A DNA stretch of 64,000 nt from Piscirickettsiaceae bacterium. Its GTDB lineage: Bacteria > Pseudomonadota > Gammaproteobacteria > Nitrosococcales > Methylophagaceae. Shown piece after piece: positions 1 to 9,047 of the stretch. The DNA lies in the NCBI GenBank assembly GCA_013215775.1, contig JABSQO010000006.1, positions 61,622 through 125,621 of the forward strand. Direction: 5' to 3'. The number at the start of each line of letters is the position of its first letter. Within the stretch, counting starts at the first letter, position 1. The notes under the pieces are model-generated. The model saw nothing but the letters and a program-made list of their open reading frames with translations, made no database searches and had not been told where the DNA came from. The position numbers were made by a program, and so were the translations under genes.

Positions 1-48
1 TCAGATCACCCACACACAGCCCAACAGCCTAAAGTGCTGGAAATCTAA
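1..48 (+). CDS. rplM: 50S ribosomal protein L13, C-terminal end (partial)
   Basis: The first 45 bases read in frame as the last 15 residues of L13, ending PKVLEI followed by TAA at 46-48; the upstream part lies outside the window. L13 is an early-assembling protein of the large ribosomal subunit. The tail closely resembles the E. coli L13 C-terminus, and rplM directly upstream of rpsI is the standard bacterial order, here with only 12 bases between them, so the two are surely co-transcribed. The identification rests on a short tail plus context. Confidence 0.85.
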   Translation, partial: SDHPHTAQQPKVLEI

Positions 49-60
49 ACGGATATCATT

Positions 61-453
61 ATGGCAACAGATACATATTACGCAACAGGTCGTCGCAAAA
101 GCGCAACAGCGCGTGTCTTCATGAAAATGGGCAGCGGTAACCTCACTATTAACACACGAACATTAGAAGAGTACTTCGGTCGTGAAACTTCTCGTATGGT
201 TGTTCGTCAACCACTTGAATTAGTTGAAATGCTCAACAAAGTTGACCTTAACATCACTGTTCGAGGTGGTGGTAACAATGGTCAAGCTGGTGCAATTCGT
301 CACGGTATCACCCGCGCATTAGTTGAATATGATAGTGAATTGAAATCTGAATTACGTAAAGCAGGCTTTATCACTCGTGATGCTCGTGCTGTTGAACGTA
401 AGAAAATTGGTTTACATAAAGCACGTAAACGTCCTCAATTCTCAAAACGTTAA
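61..453 (+). CDS. rpsI: 30S ribosomal protein S9
   Basis: S9 is a small-subunit protein whose C-terminal tail reaches the P-site tRNA. The 130-residue length is exactly typical. The N-terminal region carries the [14 protein letters not shown] signature at residues 6-19, and the C-terminus ends in the conserved basic [11 protein letters not shown]. It follows rplM as the second gene of the L13-S9 operon and is closed by a strong intrinsic terminator about 40 bases downstream. Nothing about it is unusual. Confidence 0.98.
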   Translation: MATDTYYATGRRKSATARVFMKMGSGNLTINTRTLEEYFGRETSRMVVRQPLELVEMLNKVDLNITVRGGGNNGQAGAIRHGITRALVEYDSELKSELRKAGFITRDARAVERKKIGLHKARKRPQFSKR

Positions 454-493
454 TACCGAACACATTACGATATTTTCATCGTATTCGAACAAT

Positions 494-526
494 AAAAAGG
501 CTATCCAATCGGATGGCCTTTTTTTT
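494..526 (+). terminator. Intrinsic terminator of rplM-rpsI
   Basis: A 13-bp stem (494-506 with 511-523) with one G-T wobble closes an AATC loop and runs into a tract of eight T. It lies 40 bases after the rpsI stop, so it ends the ribosomal protein operon. Confidence 0.9.
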
Positions 527-532
527 ACGCTT

Positions 533-1021
533 TTGAAAAGTTGCTTCACCGTACCTTCTATCACTCCTATCCTGTTTTGCATTCTCCCCAGTCATTCATG
601 CTGAACAATTTCCGCTCTTGCTATTTCTATCGGTCCCTTTGATGCGCTAGATGATGACACCGCAACTGAAGTGGGAGTTGAATACCGTTTTGCACCAATA
701 GCATCATTCTAGTTATTGGTTTTGCCGCCAATAGTGATGGTTGTTACTGGGCGCACATCGGCATCCGCTACGATATCAGCCTTGGTGAAAAATGGATATT
801 AACACCGCATTTTGCTGCCAGCCTGTATGGAGAATGGTGGCGGAAAAGATCTAGGTTATGGTCTTCAATTCAGCTCTGGCCTTGAATTATCCAATGAGCT
901 TAATGAAAACTCTCACCTAGGACTTGGGATTTATCATCTATCCAATGCATGCACTGCTAATAAAAACCTAGGTGAAGAGTCCATTATTTTCAGTTATAGC
1001 TTTGCACCGTCTAGGTTTTAA
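533..1021 (+). pseudogene. Frameshifted PagL-type lipid A 3-O-deacylase (acyloxyacyl hydrolase)
   Basis: Three reading-frame pieces join into one outer-membrane beta-barrel protein. Piece one, from a possible TTG at 533, reads a signal-peptide-like stretch, hits TGA at 602-604, then continues as AISIGPFDALDDDTATEVG...EYRFAP to TAG at 710-712. Piece two is in the neighbouring frame, about 712-833 (VIGFAANSDGCYWAHIGIRYD...). Piece three returns to the first frame, about 833-1021, and ends in a typical aromatic-rich barrel C-terminus. That last piece holds YHLSNA, and a Glu lies 14 residues after the His, which is the His-Ser-Glu catalytic spacing of PagL. PagL removes the 3-position acyl chain of lipid A at the outer membrane. 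The gene overlaps the convergent lpxL end by 4 bases, and its neighbours lpxL and waaA are also lipid A genes. At least two indels and a stop argue for a dead gene, though sequencing error cannot be excluded. Confidence 0.72.
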
Positions 1022-1935
1022 CCCGGTTGTTTATATAGCAATCCCTTACCTTCCGGTTGCGTCTTAAAACGGCGGTGCACCCAAAAGTACTGTTCTGGTG
1101 TCTTACGAACTTCCTGTTCAATTATGTCATTGATTCGTTGTGCATCGGCCGTATCATCACCACTAGGAAAGCCCGTTATCGCTGGGCGGCAATTTAACGT
1201 ATAACTACCATCATTTTCACGTTTTGGTACAAAAAAAATGACAGATGCCCCCGTCATTTTGGCCATTTTTGCTGTAAAGATGGTTGTCGCTGCTTTTACG
1301 CCAAAGAATGTTGCATAAACACTTTGTTTTGCACCAAAATCCTGATCGGGTGCAAACCATACCGCCTTTCCTTGTTTCAATATTTTCAGCATCATTCGTG
1401 GCTCTTTTTGTTTGATTATTCCTTCCGAAAAACGCTCTCGTGCAGCCATCATCACCGCATTAAATAATTCATTTTTCATTGGTCTAAAGAAAACATGTCC
1501 AGGAATCTTTAACGCTAGTAAACGACCTCCAATTTCCATACAGGTAAAATGACCTGTTAATATAATGACACCTTTTTTACTCGCTAGAGCCTGCTCTAAA
1601 TGCTCTAAACCTTCAAACTTCACCCTTTTAATTAGACTTTTGTCACTTGCCCACCAGCTTAAGGCAGTTTCAATCATCATCATTCCCATTGTTTGGAAAT
1701 TATCTTTTAATATCTTCTCTCTCTGTTCATCAGACAGTTCTGGAAAACAAAGTTCTATATTTCGCCGAGCAATTTTCTTTCTGGCGGTCATCAGTGGTGT
1801 CATGAATAATGCTAATAATCTACTGACCCATAACTGTATACGCACCGGTAAATAAATAGATAACCGCATGAAAAGTAAACCTAACCAGCTCAGCCAGAAA
1901 CGCGGATGTAAAAACTGCCATTGAATAATTTTCAT
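1018..1935 (-). CDS. lpxL: Lipid A biosynthesis acyltransferase (LpxL/HtrB family)
   Basis: This inner-membrane enzyme transfers a secondary acyl chain from acyl-ACP onto Kdo2-lipid IVA. The 305-residue protein matches E. coli LpxL along its length: an N-terminal LHPRFWLSWLG segment leading into a membrane helix, the H(X4)E catalytic box HFTCME at about 128-133, the segment WFAPDQDFG, and a C-terminal PEQYFWVHRRFKTQPEG almost identical to LpxL. It is transcribed divergently from waaA, whose product makes the Kdo2 acceptor. LpxM and LpxP paralogues share the fold, so which acyl chain it adds cannot be told from sequence. Confidence 0.88.
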   Translation of the reverse strand: MKIIQWQFLHPRFWLSWLGLLFMRLSIYLPVRIQLWVSRLLALFMTPLMTARKKIARRNIELCFPELSDEQREKILKDNFQTMGMMMIETALSWWASDKSLIKRVKFEGLEHLEQALASKKGVIILTGHFTCMEIGGRLLALKIPGHVFFRPMKNELFNAVMMAARERFSEGIIKQKEPRMMLKILKQGKAVWFAPDQDFGAKQSVYATFFGVKAATTIFTAKMAKMTGASVIFFVPKRENDGSYTLNCRPAITGFPSGDDTADAQRINDIIEQEVRKTPEQYFWVHRRFKTQPEGKGLLYKQPG

Positions 1936-2020
1936 GTTGACCAGTAACTAAGAAATGTCATGCCTATGCTATCATTCTCGCTGGTTTATAGCTAAACAAT
2001 CAGCGTCAAATGAGGCATTT

Positions 2021-3295
2021 TTGAGAATATTCTATACCACCCTATTTTTTATTGGCTTACCACTGATTATTCTTCGTCTTATTTGGCGAGGATTTCGCTC
2101 ACCAGCCTATTGGCGACGCTGGTCTGAGCGCTTTGGTTCAAGTCCACTCATCTCTAAACAGGCACCCGTTATTTGGATCCATGCCGTATCTGTAGGTGAA
2201 GTAGAGGCATGTCGGCCATTGGTCAAAGCATTACAAATTGAATTTCCACAACATACTTTATTGATCACCACGATGACTCCTACTGGTAGTGAAAGAGTGC
2301 GATTAATCTTTGCTGATTCAGTGGAACATTGTTACTTACCTTATGACTTACCCTTTGCTATTCAACGCTTCCTCAACCGTACTCACCCTGAGTTTGGCAT
2401 TATTATGGAAACTGAAATTTGGCCAAATTTATTATTCACCTGTCATCGTCACAATATTCCCTTAGTATTGGCTAACGCACGATTATCTGAACGTTCCGCA
2501 AAAGGCTATGCGCGCTTTCCAATATTCATCAAAAGCATATTGAACAATGTGCCACTTATTGCCACTCAAGGCCAACAAGATCGACAACGTTTCCAACAAC
2601 TCGGTGCCGACATAAGAAAAGTACATGCTATTGGTAATCTAAAATATGAAATCAGTCTACCAGCCAGCTTGACTGAACAAGCTTCGGCAATGCGACACAT
2701 GTGGAATAATGATCGGCCAGTATGGGTTGCTGCCAGTACGCATGAAGGTGAAGATGAAATTATATTGAATGCTTCTCGTCAAATTCGTTCACTTTTTCCA
2801 GAGCTATTACTCATTATCGTGCCACGACATCCTGAGCGTTTTGACCGAGTAGCGGCGCTAACGCAACGGGCAGGATTCAAAACATTACGCCGTAGCGAAC
2901 ATCAACCCTGTTCCTCCGATATACAAGTATTAGTTGTAGATACAATGGGAGAGTTGCCCTTATTTTACTCGGCCTGCGATGTCGCTTTTGTTGGCGGAAG
3001 TTTAGTCCCTCATGGTGGGCATAATCTGCTTGAGCCAGCGGCATTGGGCCGAGCTATAATTACAGGGCCGCATTATTTCAACTTTAATGAAATCACTCAG
3101 CAATTTCTGGAAGCAGGTGCAGCAATTTTAGCGACAGATAGTGAGGATTTAGCAGAGACGGTTATTGAATTACTGCAAAACTCTCAACAACGTGCTCATA
3201 TGGGCGAAGCAGGATTGAATCTCATTGCTATCAGTCAAGGGGCCAGTTCTCGACTGATCAATTTAATTAAACATCACATTATTCGCCATGCATAA
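2021..3295 (+). CDS. waaA: 3-deoxy-D-manno-octulosonic acid (Kdo) transferase
   Basis: WaaA adds Kdo from CMP-Kdo to lipid IVA at the cytoplasmic face of the inner membrane. The sequence shows an N-terminal membrane anchor, the WRRWSERFG motif, a GT-B N-domain with WIHAVSVGEVEA, and a C-domain with the donor-site stretch VAFVGGSLVPHGGHNLLEPA. I place the start at TTG 2021, preceded five bases upstream by TGAGG. This gives 424 residues, the usual family length, and an N-terminus like other WaaA proteins; an in-frame start at 1955 would add 22 atypical residues. The last 8 bases overlap tadA, implying coupled expression. Confidence 0.93.
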   Translation: MRIFYTTLFFIGLPLIILRLIWRGFRSPAYWRRWSERFGSSPLISKQAPVIWIHAVSVGEVEACRPLVKALQIEFPQHTLLITTMTPTGSERVRLIFADSVEHCYLPYDLPFAIQRFLNRTHPEFGIIMETEIWPNLLFTCHRHNIPLVLANARLSERSAKGYARFPIFIKSILNNVPLIATQGQQDRQRFQQLGADIRKVHAIGNLKYEISLPASLTEQASAMRHMWNNDRPVWVAASTHEGEDEIILNASRQIRSLFPELLLIIVPRHPERFDRVAALTQRAGFKTLRRSEHQPCSSDIQVLVVDTMGELPLFYSACDVAFVGGSLVPHGGHNLLEPAALGRAIITGPHYFNFNEITQQFLEAGAAILATDSEDLAETVIELLQNSQQRAHMGEAGLNLIAISQGASSRLINLIKHHIIRHA

Positions 3296-3737
3296 TGATG
3301 AATACTGGATGACTCATGCTATTTCATTAGCAACAGAGGCAGCAAGGCAAGGAGAAGTACCTGTTGGTGCCGTTATCGTGCGTGATGACGTGCTGCTAGG
3401 AGAAGGTTGGAATCAACCTATTATGACGCATGACCCAACTGCTCACGCTGAAATTCAGGCATTAAGATCGGCATGCCGTCAGAGTGAAAATTATCGCTTA
3501 CCGAATGCAACTCTTTATGTCACCCTTGAGCCCTGCATTATGTGTGCAGGCGCTATTATCCATGCGCGTATAGGTCGTGTTGTATTCGCTACACAGGAAC
3601 CTAAAACAGGGGCTGTCGGTAGTTGCTTTGATATTTTTAATACCCAACAGCTCAATCATCAGGTGCACTGTGAACATGGACTTTTAGCCGAACAAAGCAG
3701 TGACTTATTACGTGATTTTTTCCATTCTCGCCGTTAA
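3288..3737 (+). CDS. tadA: tRNA-specific adenosine deaminase
   Basis: TadA converts A34 to inosine in the anticodon wobble position of tRNA-Arg(ACG). The zinc deaminase signature is complete: HAE at residues 53-55 (zinc His and proton-shuttling Glu) and PCIMC at 82-86 (zinc cysteines). The 149-residue length is normal for the family. It overlaps the end of waaA by 8 bases, so the two are probably one transcription unit; the functions are unrelated. It converges on trhP across a 71-base spacer with no convincing terminator. Confidence 0.95.
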   Translation: MHNDEYWMTHAISLATEAARQGEVPVGAVIVRDDVLLGEGWNQPIMTHDPTAHAEIQALRSACRQSENYRLPNATLYVTLEPCIMCAGAIIHARIGRVVFATQEPKTGAVGSCFDIFNTQQLNHQVHCEHGLLAEQSSDLLRDFFHSRR

Positions 3738-3808
3738 TTACATACACCTCATCATTTCAGGTCACTGCCACTGGGACGCGTAAAAGCGCCCGCATCTTAA
3801 CCTAATCG

Positions 3809-5158
3809 TTAAAGATAACGCGCCAATAAACCCTTTTCTGGTATTTTCCCAGAATAAGGGACTTTAACGTGGTGCCCACTGCCGGGCGCAACCTCAATGG
3901 CTTCACCATCTTTATTGATAAGTTGCTCTAAGGTGAATTCAATATTGCCTTCTGGCAAAATCAATTCTAATTTATCACCGACCGAAAACTTATTTTTTAC
4001 ATCAATATTCAAGCATTGATGTTGAGCATCATAGCCGGTGATTTCACCAACATATTGCTGACGATCACTGCTGGAATACCCCACCATATAATTTTGCTGT
4101 TCTTGGGTGGGATGGCGCTGATAAAAACCATCGGTATAACCGCGATTGGCTAGATTATCCAGTTTGCCAATCAATGTAGGATCAAATGCTCTACCTGCCA
4201 TCGCATCATCAATAGCATGGCGATAAATTTGAGCTGTTCTAGCAACGTAATAAATCGATTTGGTACGCCCTTCTATCTTTAATGAATCAACACCGATCTT
4301 AGTCAATCGTTCAATATGTTGAATTGCTCGCAAGTCTTTTGAGTTCATGATGTAAGTACCATGCTCATCTTCAAAGATCGGCATTAACTCACCCGGACGA
4401 TTGCCCTCTTCTATCAGATAAATATCATCGGCCAGTGGATGACGTTCTTGGCTACCACAATCAGAAAAGGCATTTTGATTGTTCATGGCATCAAAGGCTT
4501 TGAATTCAATTTTTTGCGGTGAATCATCATTGCCATCACTGGCATGCGTTTTATAATCCCAACGACAGGAATTGGTACATGAACCCTGATTAGGATCGCG
4601 ATGATTAAAATAGCCCGACAATAAACAGCGTCCTGAATAGGCGATGCAGAGCGCACCGTGAACAAATACTTCTATTTCCATATCAGGGCAAAGCTGACGA
4701 ATTTCTTCAATTTCATCCAGCGATAATTCTCGCGATAAAATGACCCGACTCACGCCAACTGATTGCCAGAATTTCACTGCTTGGTAATTCACAGTATTAG
4801 CTTGTACCGATAGATGAACTGGCATGTCTGGCCAACGTTCACGCACCATCATAATTAATCCCGGATCAGCCATAATCAAAGCATCCGGCTTCATGGCTAT
4901 CACTGGCTCCATATCGGCCATATACGTTTTGATTTTGGCATTGTGCGGCATTAAATTACTGGCCACAAAAAACTGTTTGCCCGCAGCATGTGCTTCTGCT
5001 ATTCCTTGAGCTAATACTGGCAATTTATGAAAGTCATTATTACGAACGCGCAAGCTATAACGTGGCTGCCCCGCATACACAGCATCGGCTCCATAGGCAT
5101 AGGCATAACGCATATGCTGTAAACTTCCCGCAGGTAAAAGTAACTCAGGCACATTCAT
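3809..5158 (-). CDS. trhP: tRNA 5-hydroxyuridine synthesis protein TrhP (U32 peptidase family)
   Basis: TrhP (E. coli YegQ) takes part in prephenate-dependent hydroxylation of U34 in tRNA; the family was formerly annotated as peptidase U32. The protein aligns end to end with YegQ: PELLLPAGSLQHMRYAYAYGADAVYAGQ at the start, the U32 signature around FVHGALCIAYSGRCLLSGY, the GSCTNSCRW cysteines, EDEHGTYIMNSKDLRAI, SLKIEGRTKS, and a C-terminal beta domain beginning near SSSDRQQYVGE. I choose ATG 5158 because the protein then begins MNVPELLLPAG like its relatives; a TTG at 5173 would add five residues. It is divergent from mltF across an AT-rich gap. Confidence 0.93.
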   Translation of the reverse strand: MNVPELLLPAGSLQHMRYAYAYGADAVYAGQPRYSLRVRNNDFHKLPVLAQGIAEAHAAGKQFFVASNLMPHNAKIKTYMADMEPVIAMKPDALIMADPGLIMMVRERWPDMPVHLSVQANTVNYQAVKFWQSVGVSRVILSRELSLDEIEEIRQLCPDMEIEVFVHGALCIAYSGRCLLSGYFNHRDPNQGSCTNSCRWDYKTHASDGNDDSPQKIEFKAFDAMNNQNAFSDCGSQERHPLADDIYLIEEGNRPGELMPIFEDEHGTYIMNSKDLRAIQHIERLTKIGVDSLKIEGRTKSIYYVARTAQIYRHAIDDAMAGRAFDPTLIGKLDNLANRGYTDGFYQRHPTQEQQNYMVGYSSSDRQQYVGEITGYDAQHQCLNIDVKNKFSVGDKLELILPEGNIEFTLEQLINKDGEAIEVAPGSGHHVKVPYSGKIPEKGLLARYL

Positions 5159-5313
5159 AACAACAAATTCCAACGTAAAAAGGTGCTAAATTATAATCTA
5201 TTTAATAAAAAAACCAATAAAAACAATACTATTAGTTAGCAATAAAACTAAACCCGTGCAAAGTAGTCAATATGAAGCGATAATCAATCCTCAATAATCT
5301 CTTGGAGACATAT

Positions 5314-6705
5314 TTGAAACTTTTAAGCCTGTTACTCGTTTCATTTAGCTTACTTATTGCTTGCGGTGAAGCACAGCCACATCTAGAAGAAATTCGTGAG
5401 CGGGGAGAATTACGAGTACTGACTCGTTATGCGCCTACCAGCTACTATGTCAAAGGTGAGTCGTTGGCAGGGTTTGAATACGAGCTAGCCCAACAATTTG
5501 CTAAACATCTCAATGTAAAATTAAAAATTATCGTACCTGATAACCTTGGCGATATGCTACAACTCATTGAGCAAGGTAAAGCAGACATTGCTGCTGCAGG
5601 ACTAACCGTGACCCCCTCACGAAAAGACATTATCCGCTTTGGTCCTGTTTACCAAGAGGTAACTCAACAATTAGTTTACCGCCAAGGTACTAAAAAGCCA
5701 CGAAATATTACCGCTCTAAAAGAAGGACAGCTAGAAGTCGTTGCCAATAGTAGCCATGTTGAACAATTGCAATCTCATCAACAAGAAATACCCGCATTAG
5801 ACTGGCTCGAAAATTCTGAGCTGGACAGTAGTGGTTTATTAGAATTAGTTCAGTTGGAAATGATTGACTATACTATCGCGGATTCAAACGAAATCGCAGC
5901 TAATCAGACCTTATTTCCTGAACTTCGCGTTGCTTTTGATATTTCTGAACCCCAACCGTTAGCATGGGCGATGCCACTAGCAGAAGATGGCTCTCTTTAT
6001 GATGAAATGGTCACTTTTTTTGACAACATGAATGCCTCAGGCGATCTCGATCGATTAACCGCCAAATACTATGGCCATATCCGCCGTTTTGATTATGTTG
6101 ACACGCGCGCTATACATCGTCGAATTTTGACACATTTACCCACATATCAGTCTACCTTTGAACAAGCAGCTAATGACTATAATTTCGATTGGCGCTTACT
6201 GGCAGCTATTTCGTATCAAGAGTCACATTGGAACCCACAGGCAGTATCTAGTACGGGGGTGAAGGGCTTAATGATGTTAACTCAAGCCACTGCCAAACAA
6301 ATGGGTATCGAAAATCGTGAAGACCCGACACAAAGTATTCACGGTGGTGCAGCCTATCTCGCATCTATACGCAAACGCTTACCCGAAAGAATTGTGGAGC
6401 CTGATAAGACATGGATCGCACTCGCTTCATACAACATCGGACTTGGCCATGTAGAAGATGCGCGTGTACTTACTGAAAAGGCAGGCAAGAATCCTAATTT
6501 ATGGCCCGATATCAAGGCTCACTTGCCTCTTCTTAGTAAGAAGAAATGGTATGAACAAACACGTCATGGCTATGCTAGAGGCGGTGAACCAGTACGTTAT
6601 ATTGAAAATATCCGTCGCTATTATGATATTTTGTTACACGATCAACAGAAAAATGTTTCCAGTAAACCTAATATTGATAAGCAAAACCCACCAGCAGCTC
6701 TGTAA
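5314..6705 (+). CDS. mltF: Membrane-bound lytic murein transglycosylase F
   Basis: MltF cleaves peptidoglycan between MurNAc and GlcNAc with 1,6-anhydro ring formation. Two modules are visible: a periplasmic solute-binding (SBP3) domain from about 30 to 260, and a C-terminal SLT domain from about 285 with YQESHWNP (catalytic Glu), GLMMLTQATA and ALASYNIGLGH. Start TTG 5314 has GGAGA five bases upstream and gives MKLLSLLLVSFSLLIAC, a textbook lipoprotein signal with Cys17; the in-frame TTG at 5302 overlaps that ribosome site. A lipid anchor differs from E. coli MltF, which has an uncleaved N-terminal region. A GGDEF gene follows 21 bases later on the same strand. Confidence 0.93.
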   Translation: MKLLSLLLVSFSLLIACGEAQPHLEEIRERGELRVLTRYAPTSYYVKGESLAGFEYELAQQFAKHLNVKLKIIVPDNLGDMLQLIEQGKADIAAAGLTVTPSRKDIIRFGPVYQEVTQQLVYRQGTKKPRNITALKEGQLEVVANSSHVEQLQSHQQEIPALDWLENSELDSSGLLELVQLEMIDYTIADSNEIAANQTLFPELRVAFDISEPQPLAWAMPLAEDGSLYDEMVTFFDNMNASGDLDRLTAKYYGHIRRFDYVDTRAIHRRILTHLPTYQSTFEQAANDYNFDWRLLAAISYQESHWNPQAVSSTGVKGLMMLTQATAKQMGIENREDPTQSIHGGAAYLASIRKRLPERIVEPDKTWIALASYNIGLGHVEDARVLTEKAGKNPNLWPDIKAHLPLLSKKKWYEQTRHGYARGGEPVRYIENIRRYYDILLHDQQKNVSSKPNIDKQNPPAAL

Positions 6706-6726
6706 ATAATTGGAAGAATTGCTCCT

Positions 6727-8346
6727 ATGGCAAATGATGATATTCAACAACAGCTAGATGAATGGAAACAAAAATATTACCAATCCATCACCAACCTAGA
6801 ACAGCAACAAAGCTTCGATCAATTGTTACGGCGCAGTCTGGCAAGACTCGCACTTGCTTCACAAGGGCTTGATCCATTACTAGACAAACAGCTTAAAGCC
6901 CTACGAAAAATACTTCGTAGCAATAATGATCCGACAGAGATCAGTCATATTCTTGAACAAATGGAAAAAGCCATTGCCCAAATGGATACCAAGGTTACCG
7001 ATAATAGTCAGGCTACCGGCGAAGTTTTAGCTAACTTATTACACTCCTTAAAACTTGCTAAACCTTTCAAGTCCGAAGCGAGAAAATTAAGTAAACAATT
7101 AAAATCATCGACCAATAATCAAATCACGTCACTGATGCCCGAAGTGCTCTTGTTACTTAATAGTAGTCTAGAAATTAATTCAGCGAAAAATCTTTCTCGT
7201 GGTTTTGGTTTCCATTTATTTGGTATCGGAAAATCACCTAAAATTAATGACGAACAAGCTCCTGCTGAAATAAGCATGCCATTCACCAGTGATGAAGAAG
7301 CCATGCCAGCTCATTTTGTACTTATGAAATTACTAGAACAGTTGTCTCTACCCGTAGATCTCAGTAAATCCGCCACAAAAATTCGTCATCAAATCGAAAC
7401 CGGTATTGAGCCACAACAGCTACCCGAAATTATCAATAATATTGCTGATATTGTGAATGCTCTCGGCTCTCAAGTGATCATGGGAAAACAGGAATATGAA
7501 GATTTCTTGATAACCATGACATCTCGGTTAAAGGCGCTGGACCAATACATCAGAGAAACTGGTGAAGAAAATGCTAAAGCCTTTAAGTACCGCCACACTA
7601 TTGGTCAATCTGTTGAAGATGAAGTAAAAGGTCTTCGTGATCATGTTGCAGATGCCCAAGATCTTGAACAACTTAAATCGTCGGTCAATGATCGCTTAGA
7701 TTTCCTTAACCAGAATTTTGAAAATTACCGTCAATCTGATTATGAACGTTTTGACAAATCACAACAGCAAATTTCTACGTTAAACAACCGTTTGCAGTCT
7801 ATGGAACAAGAAAGTCAGGTATTACGCGAATCTGCAGAAAAATCTCGTGATTTGGCGCTCCGAGATGCATTAACAGGCATATGGAACCGTCAAGCTTTGA
7901 ATGAGGTTCTAGAAAAAGAATATGCCCGTTGGCAGCGATATCAAAGCCCACTAAGTATTGTCCTTTGGGATATTGATTTATTCAAACGCGTTAATGATAC
8001 TTATGGTCATTCTGCAGGCGATAAAGTATTACAAACTATTGCTCACATCTTCCAAAAAGAAACTCGTGGTGCTGACTTTATTGCTCGCTATGGTGGTGAG
8101 GAATTTATGGGGATATTCCCAGAAACACGGTTAGAAGATGCTCTGAGACTAGCCAATAAGATTCGAGAAAAGGTAGCAAACTCAAAGTTTCATTATGAAA
8201 ATAAGCCCGTTCCTATTACCGCGTCTGCTGGTTTAGCCACTTTTCGGCCTAATGACACCATTGATGATGTTTTTAAGCGCGCTGACGAAGCTTTATACCG
8301 TGCAAAAGATAATGGCCGTAACCGTTGTTACCTAGCCAGTGATTAA
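6727..8346 (+). CDS. Diguanylate cyclase with long coiled-coil N-terminus
   Basis: The 539-residue protein ends in a complete GGDEF domain (about 375-535): ALTGIWNRQAL, the metal Asp in WDIDLFKRVND, the active-site loop GGEEF at 456-460, and TASAGLA. An RGAD tetrad at 447-450, five residues before the loop, matches the RxxD inhibitory site, so feedback inhibition by c-di-GMP is expected. The first 370 residues are helical, rich in Gln/Glu/Lys, with coiled-coil character, and show no membrane segment or named sensor domain. The likely role is cytosolic c-di-GMP synthesis from GTP. It lies just downstream of mltF and may share its transcript; the signal sensed is unknown. Confidence 0.88.
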   Translation: MANDDIQQQLDEWKQKYYQSITNLEQQQSFDQLLRRSLARLALASQGLDPLLDKQLKALRKILRSNNDPTEISHILEQMEKAIAQMDTKVTDNSQATGEVLANLLHSLKLAKPFKSEARKLSKQLKSSTNNQITSLMPEVLLLLNSSLEINSAKNLSRGFGFHLFGIGKSPKINDEQAPAEISMPFTSDEEAMPAHFVLMKLLEQLSLPVDLSKSATKIRHQIETGIEPQQLPEIINNIADIVNALGSQVIMGKQEYEDFLITMTSRLKALDQYIRETGEENAKAFKYRHTIGQSVEDEVKGLRDHVADAQDLEQLKSSVNDRLDFLNQNFENYRQSDYERFDKSQQQISTLNNRLQSMEQESQVLRESAEKSRDLALRDALTGIWNRQALNEVLEKEYARWQRYQSPLSIVLWDIDLFKRVNDTYGHSAGDKVLQTIAHIFQKETRGADFIARYGGEEFMGIFPETRLEDALRLANKIREKVANSKFHYENKPVPITASAGLATFRPNDTIDDVFKRADEALYRAKDNGRNRCYLASD

Positions 8347-8385
8347 TTGTCAGGGAAGTCGATTCACGCCTGATAATTGGAAATG

Positions 8386-9015
8386 CTAATTGGATTCCTG
8401 TTCAATTAAAAAATCTACCACATCAAATATCGCTTCCGCTCCACCTGCTGCAGTTGCATCAGTACGGTATTTACCATTAATAATCATCGAAGGTACACCC
8501 GTAATTCCTGATGTTTGGCTCATAACTAATGCTTTATTCACTTTACTCTTCACCGCAAATGAATTCATTGTTTTGGCAAATGTCTCACGATCAATACCTT
8601 GCTCAGCCACAAAGTCTAATAATTCTTCTTCCGTCGTTAAGCGTTTCTTTTCAACATGAATTGCATTGAAAATAAGCGGATGCAGTTTTTCTAAATCACC
8701 TGTTGCTTCAGCAGCATAAAATACCTTCGCCAACTGTAACCAACTGTCTCGAAAAATTGCCGGCATAGGAACAAATTTCACATTATCAGGCAATGTTTTT
8801 TTCCATTCTGCTATTTGAGGATCAAGGCGAAAACAATGTGGGCAACTGTATGAAAACATCTCGACCACTTCAATAATATTTTCATCACTAGTCGCTAGTA
8901 ATTTGCTCGTAGGCTGATAATGCACGCCTTCAATAAAGGCTAGCGGCATGGCTATTACTACCATCGATAATAATGAAATACTTAATGCCAGTGCCATTTT
9001 AAACATCTTTTTCAT
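8386..9015 (-). CDS. dsbA: Periplasmic thiol:disulfide interchange protein DsbA
   Basis: DsbA introduces disulfide bonds into exported proteins. The 209-residue protein has a cleavable signal peptide (about 1-23), a thioredoxin-fold active site CPHC at 58-61, the same dipeptide as E. coli DsbA, and the cis-proline loop TGVP ending at residue 175. It lies 32 bases after ccsA on the same strand, so a resB-ccsA-dsbA operon is likely. This fits function, since cytochrome c maturation must handle haem-binding cysteines that DsbA can oxidise. No DsbB is in the window. Confidence 0.93.
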   Translation of the reverse strand: MKKMFKMALALSISLLSMVVIAMPLAFIEGVHYQPTSKLLATSDENIIEVVEMFSYSCPHCFRLDPQIAEWKKTLPDNVKFVPMPAIFRDSWLQLAKVFYAAEATGDLEKLHPLIFNAIHVEKKRLTTEEELLDFVAEQGIDRETFAKTMNSFAVKSKVNKALVMSQTSGITGVPSMIINGKYRTDATAAGGAEAIFDVVDFLIEQESN

Positions 9016-9047
9016 CCCAATTTTCCTTTAACCTAATGATCACTTTT

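Noticed and set aside
377..604. 75-codon frame running out of rpsI through its terminator
   Set aside because: Its first part is out of frame within rpsI and it crosses the terminator; only its last third is meaningful, as the signal-peptide-like start of the PagL remnant.
3738..3808. GC-rich GGGACGCG/GCGCCC hairpin between tadA and trhP
   Set aside because: Stem is interrupted and has no T-run on either strand, so I do not call a terminator.
8347..8385. TCAGG...CCTGA dyad between the first GGDEF gene and dsbA
   Set aside because: Only a 5-bp stem with a long loop and no T-tract; not a credible terminator.
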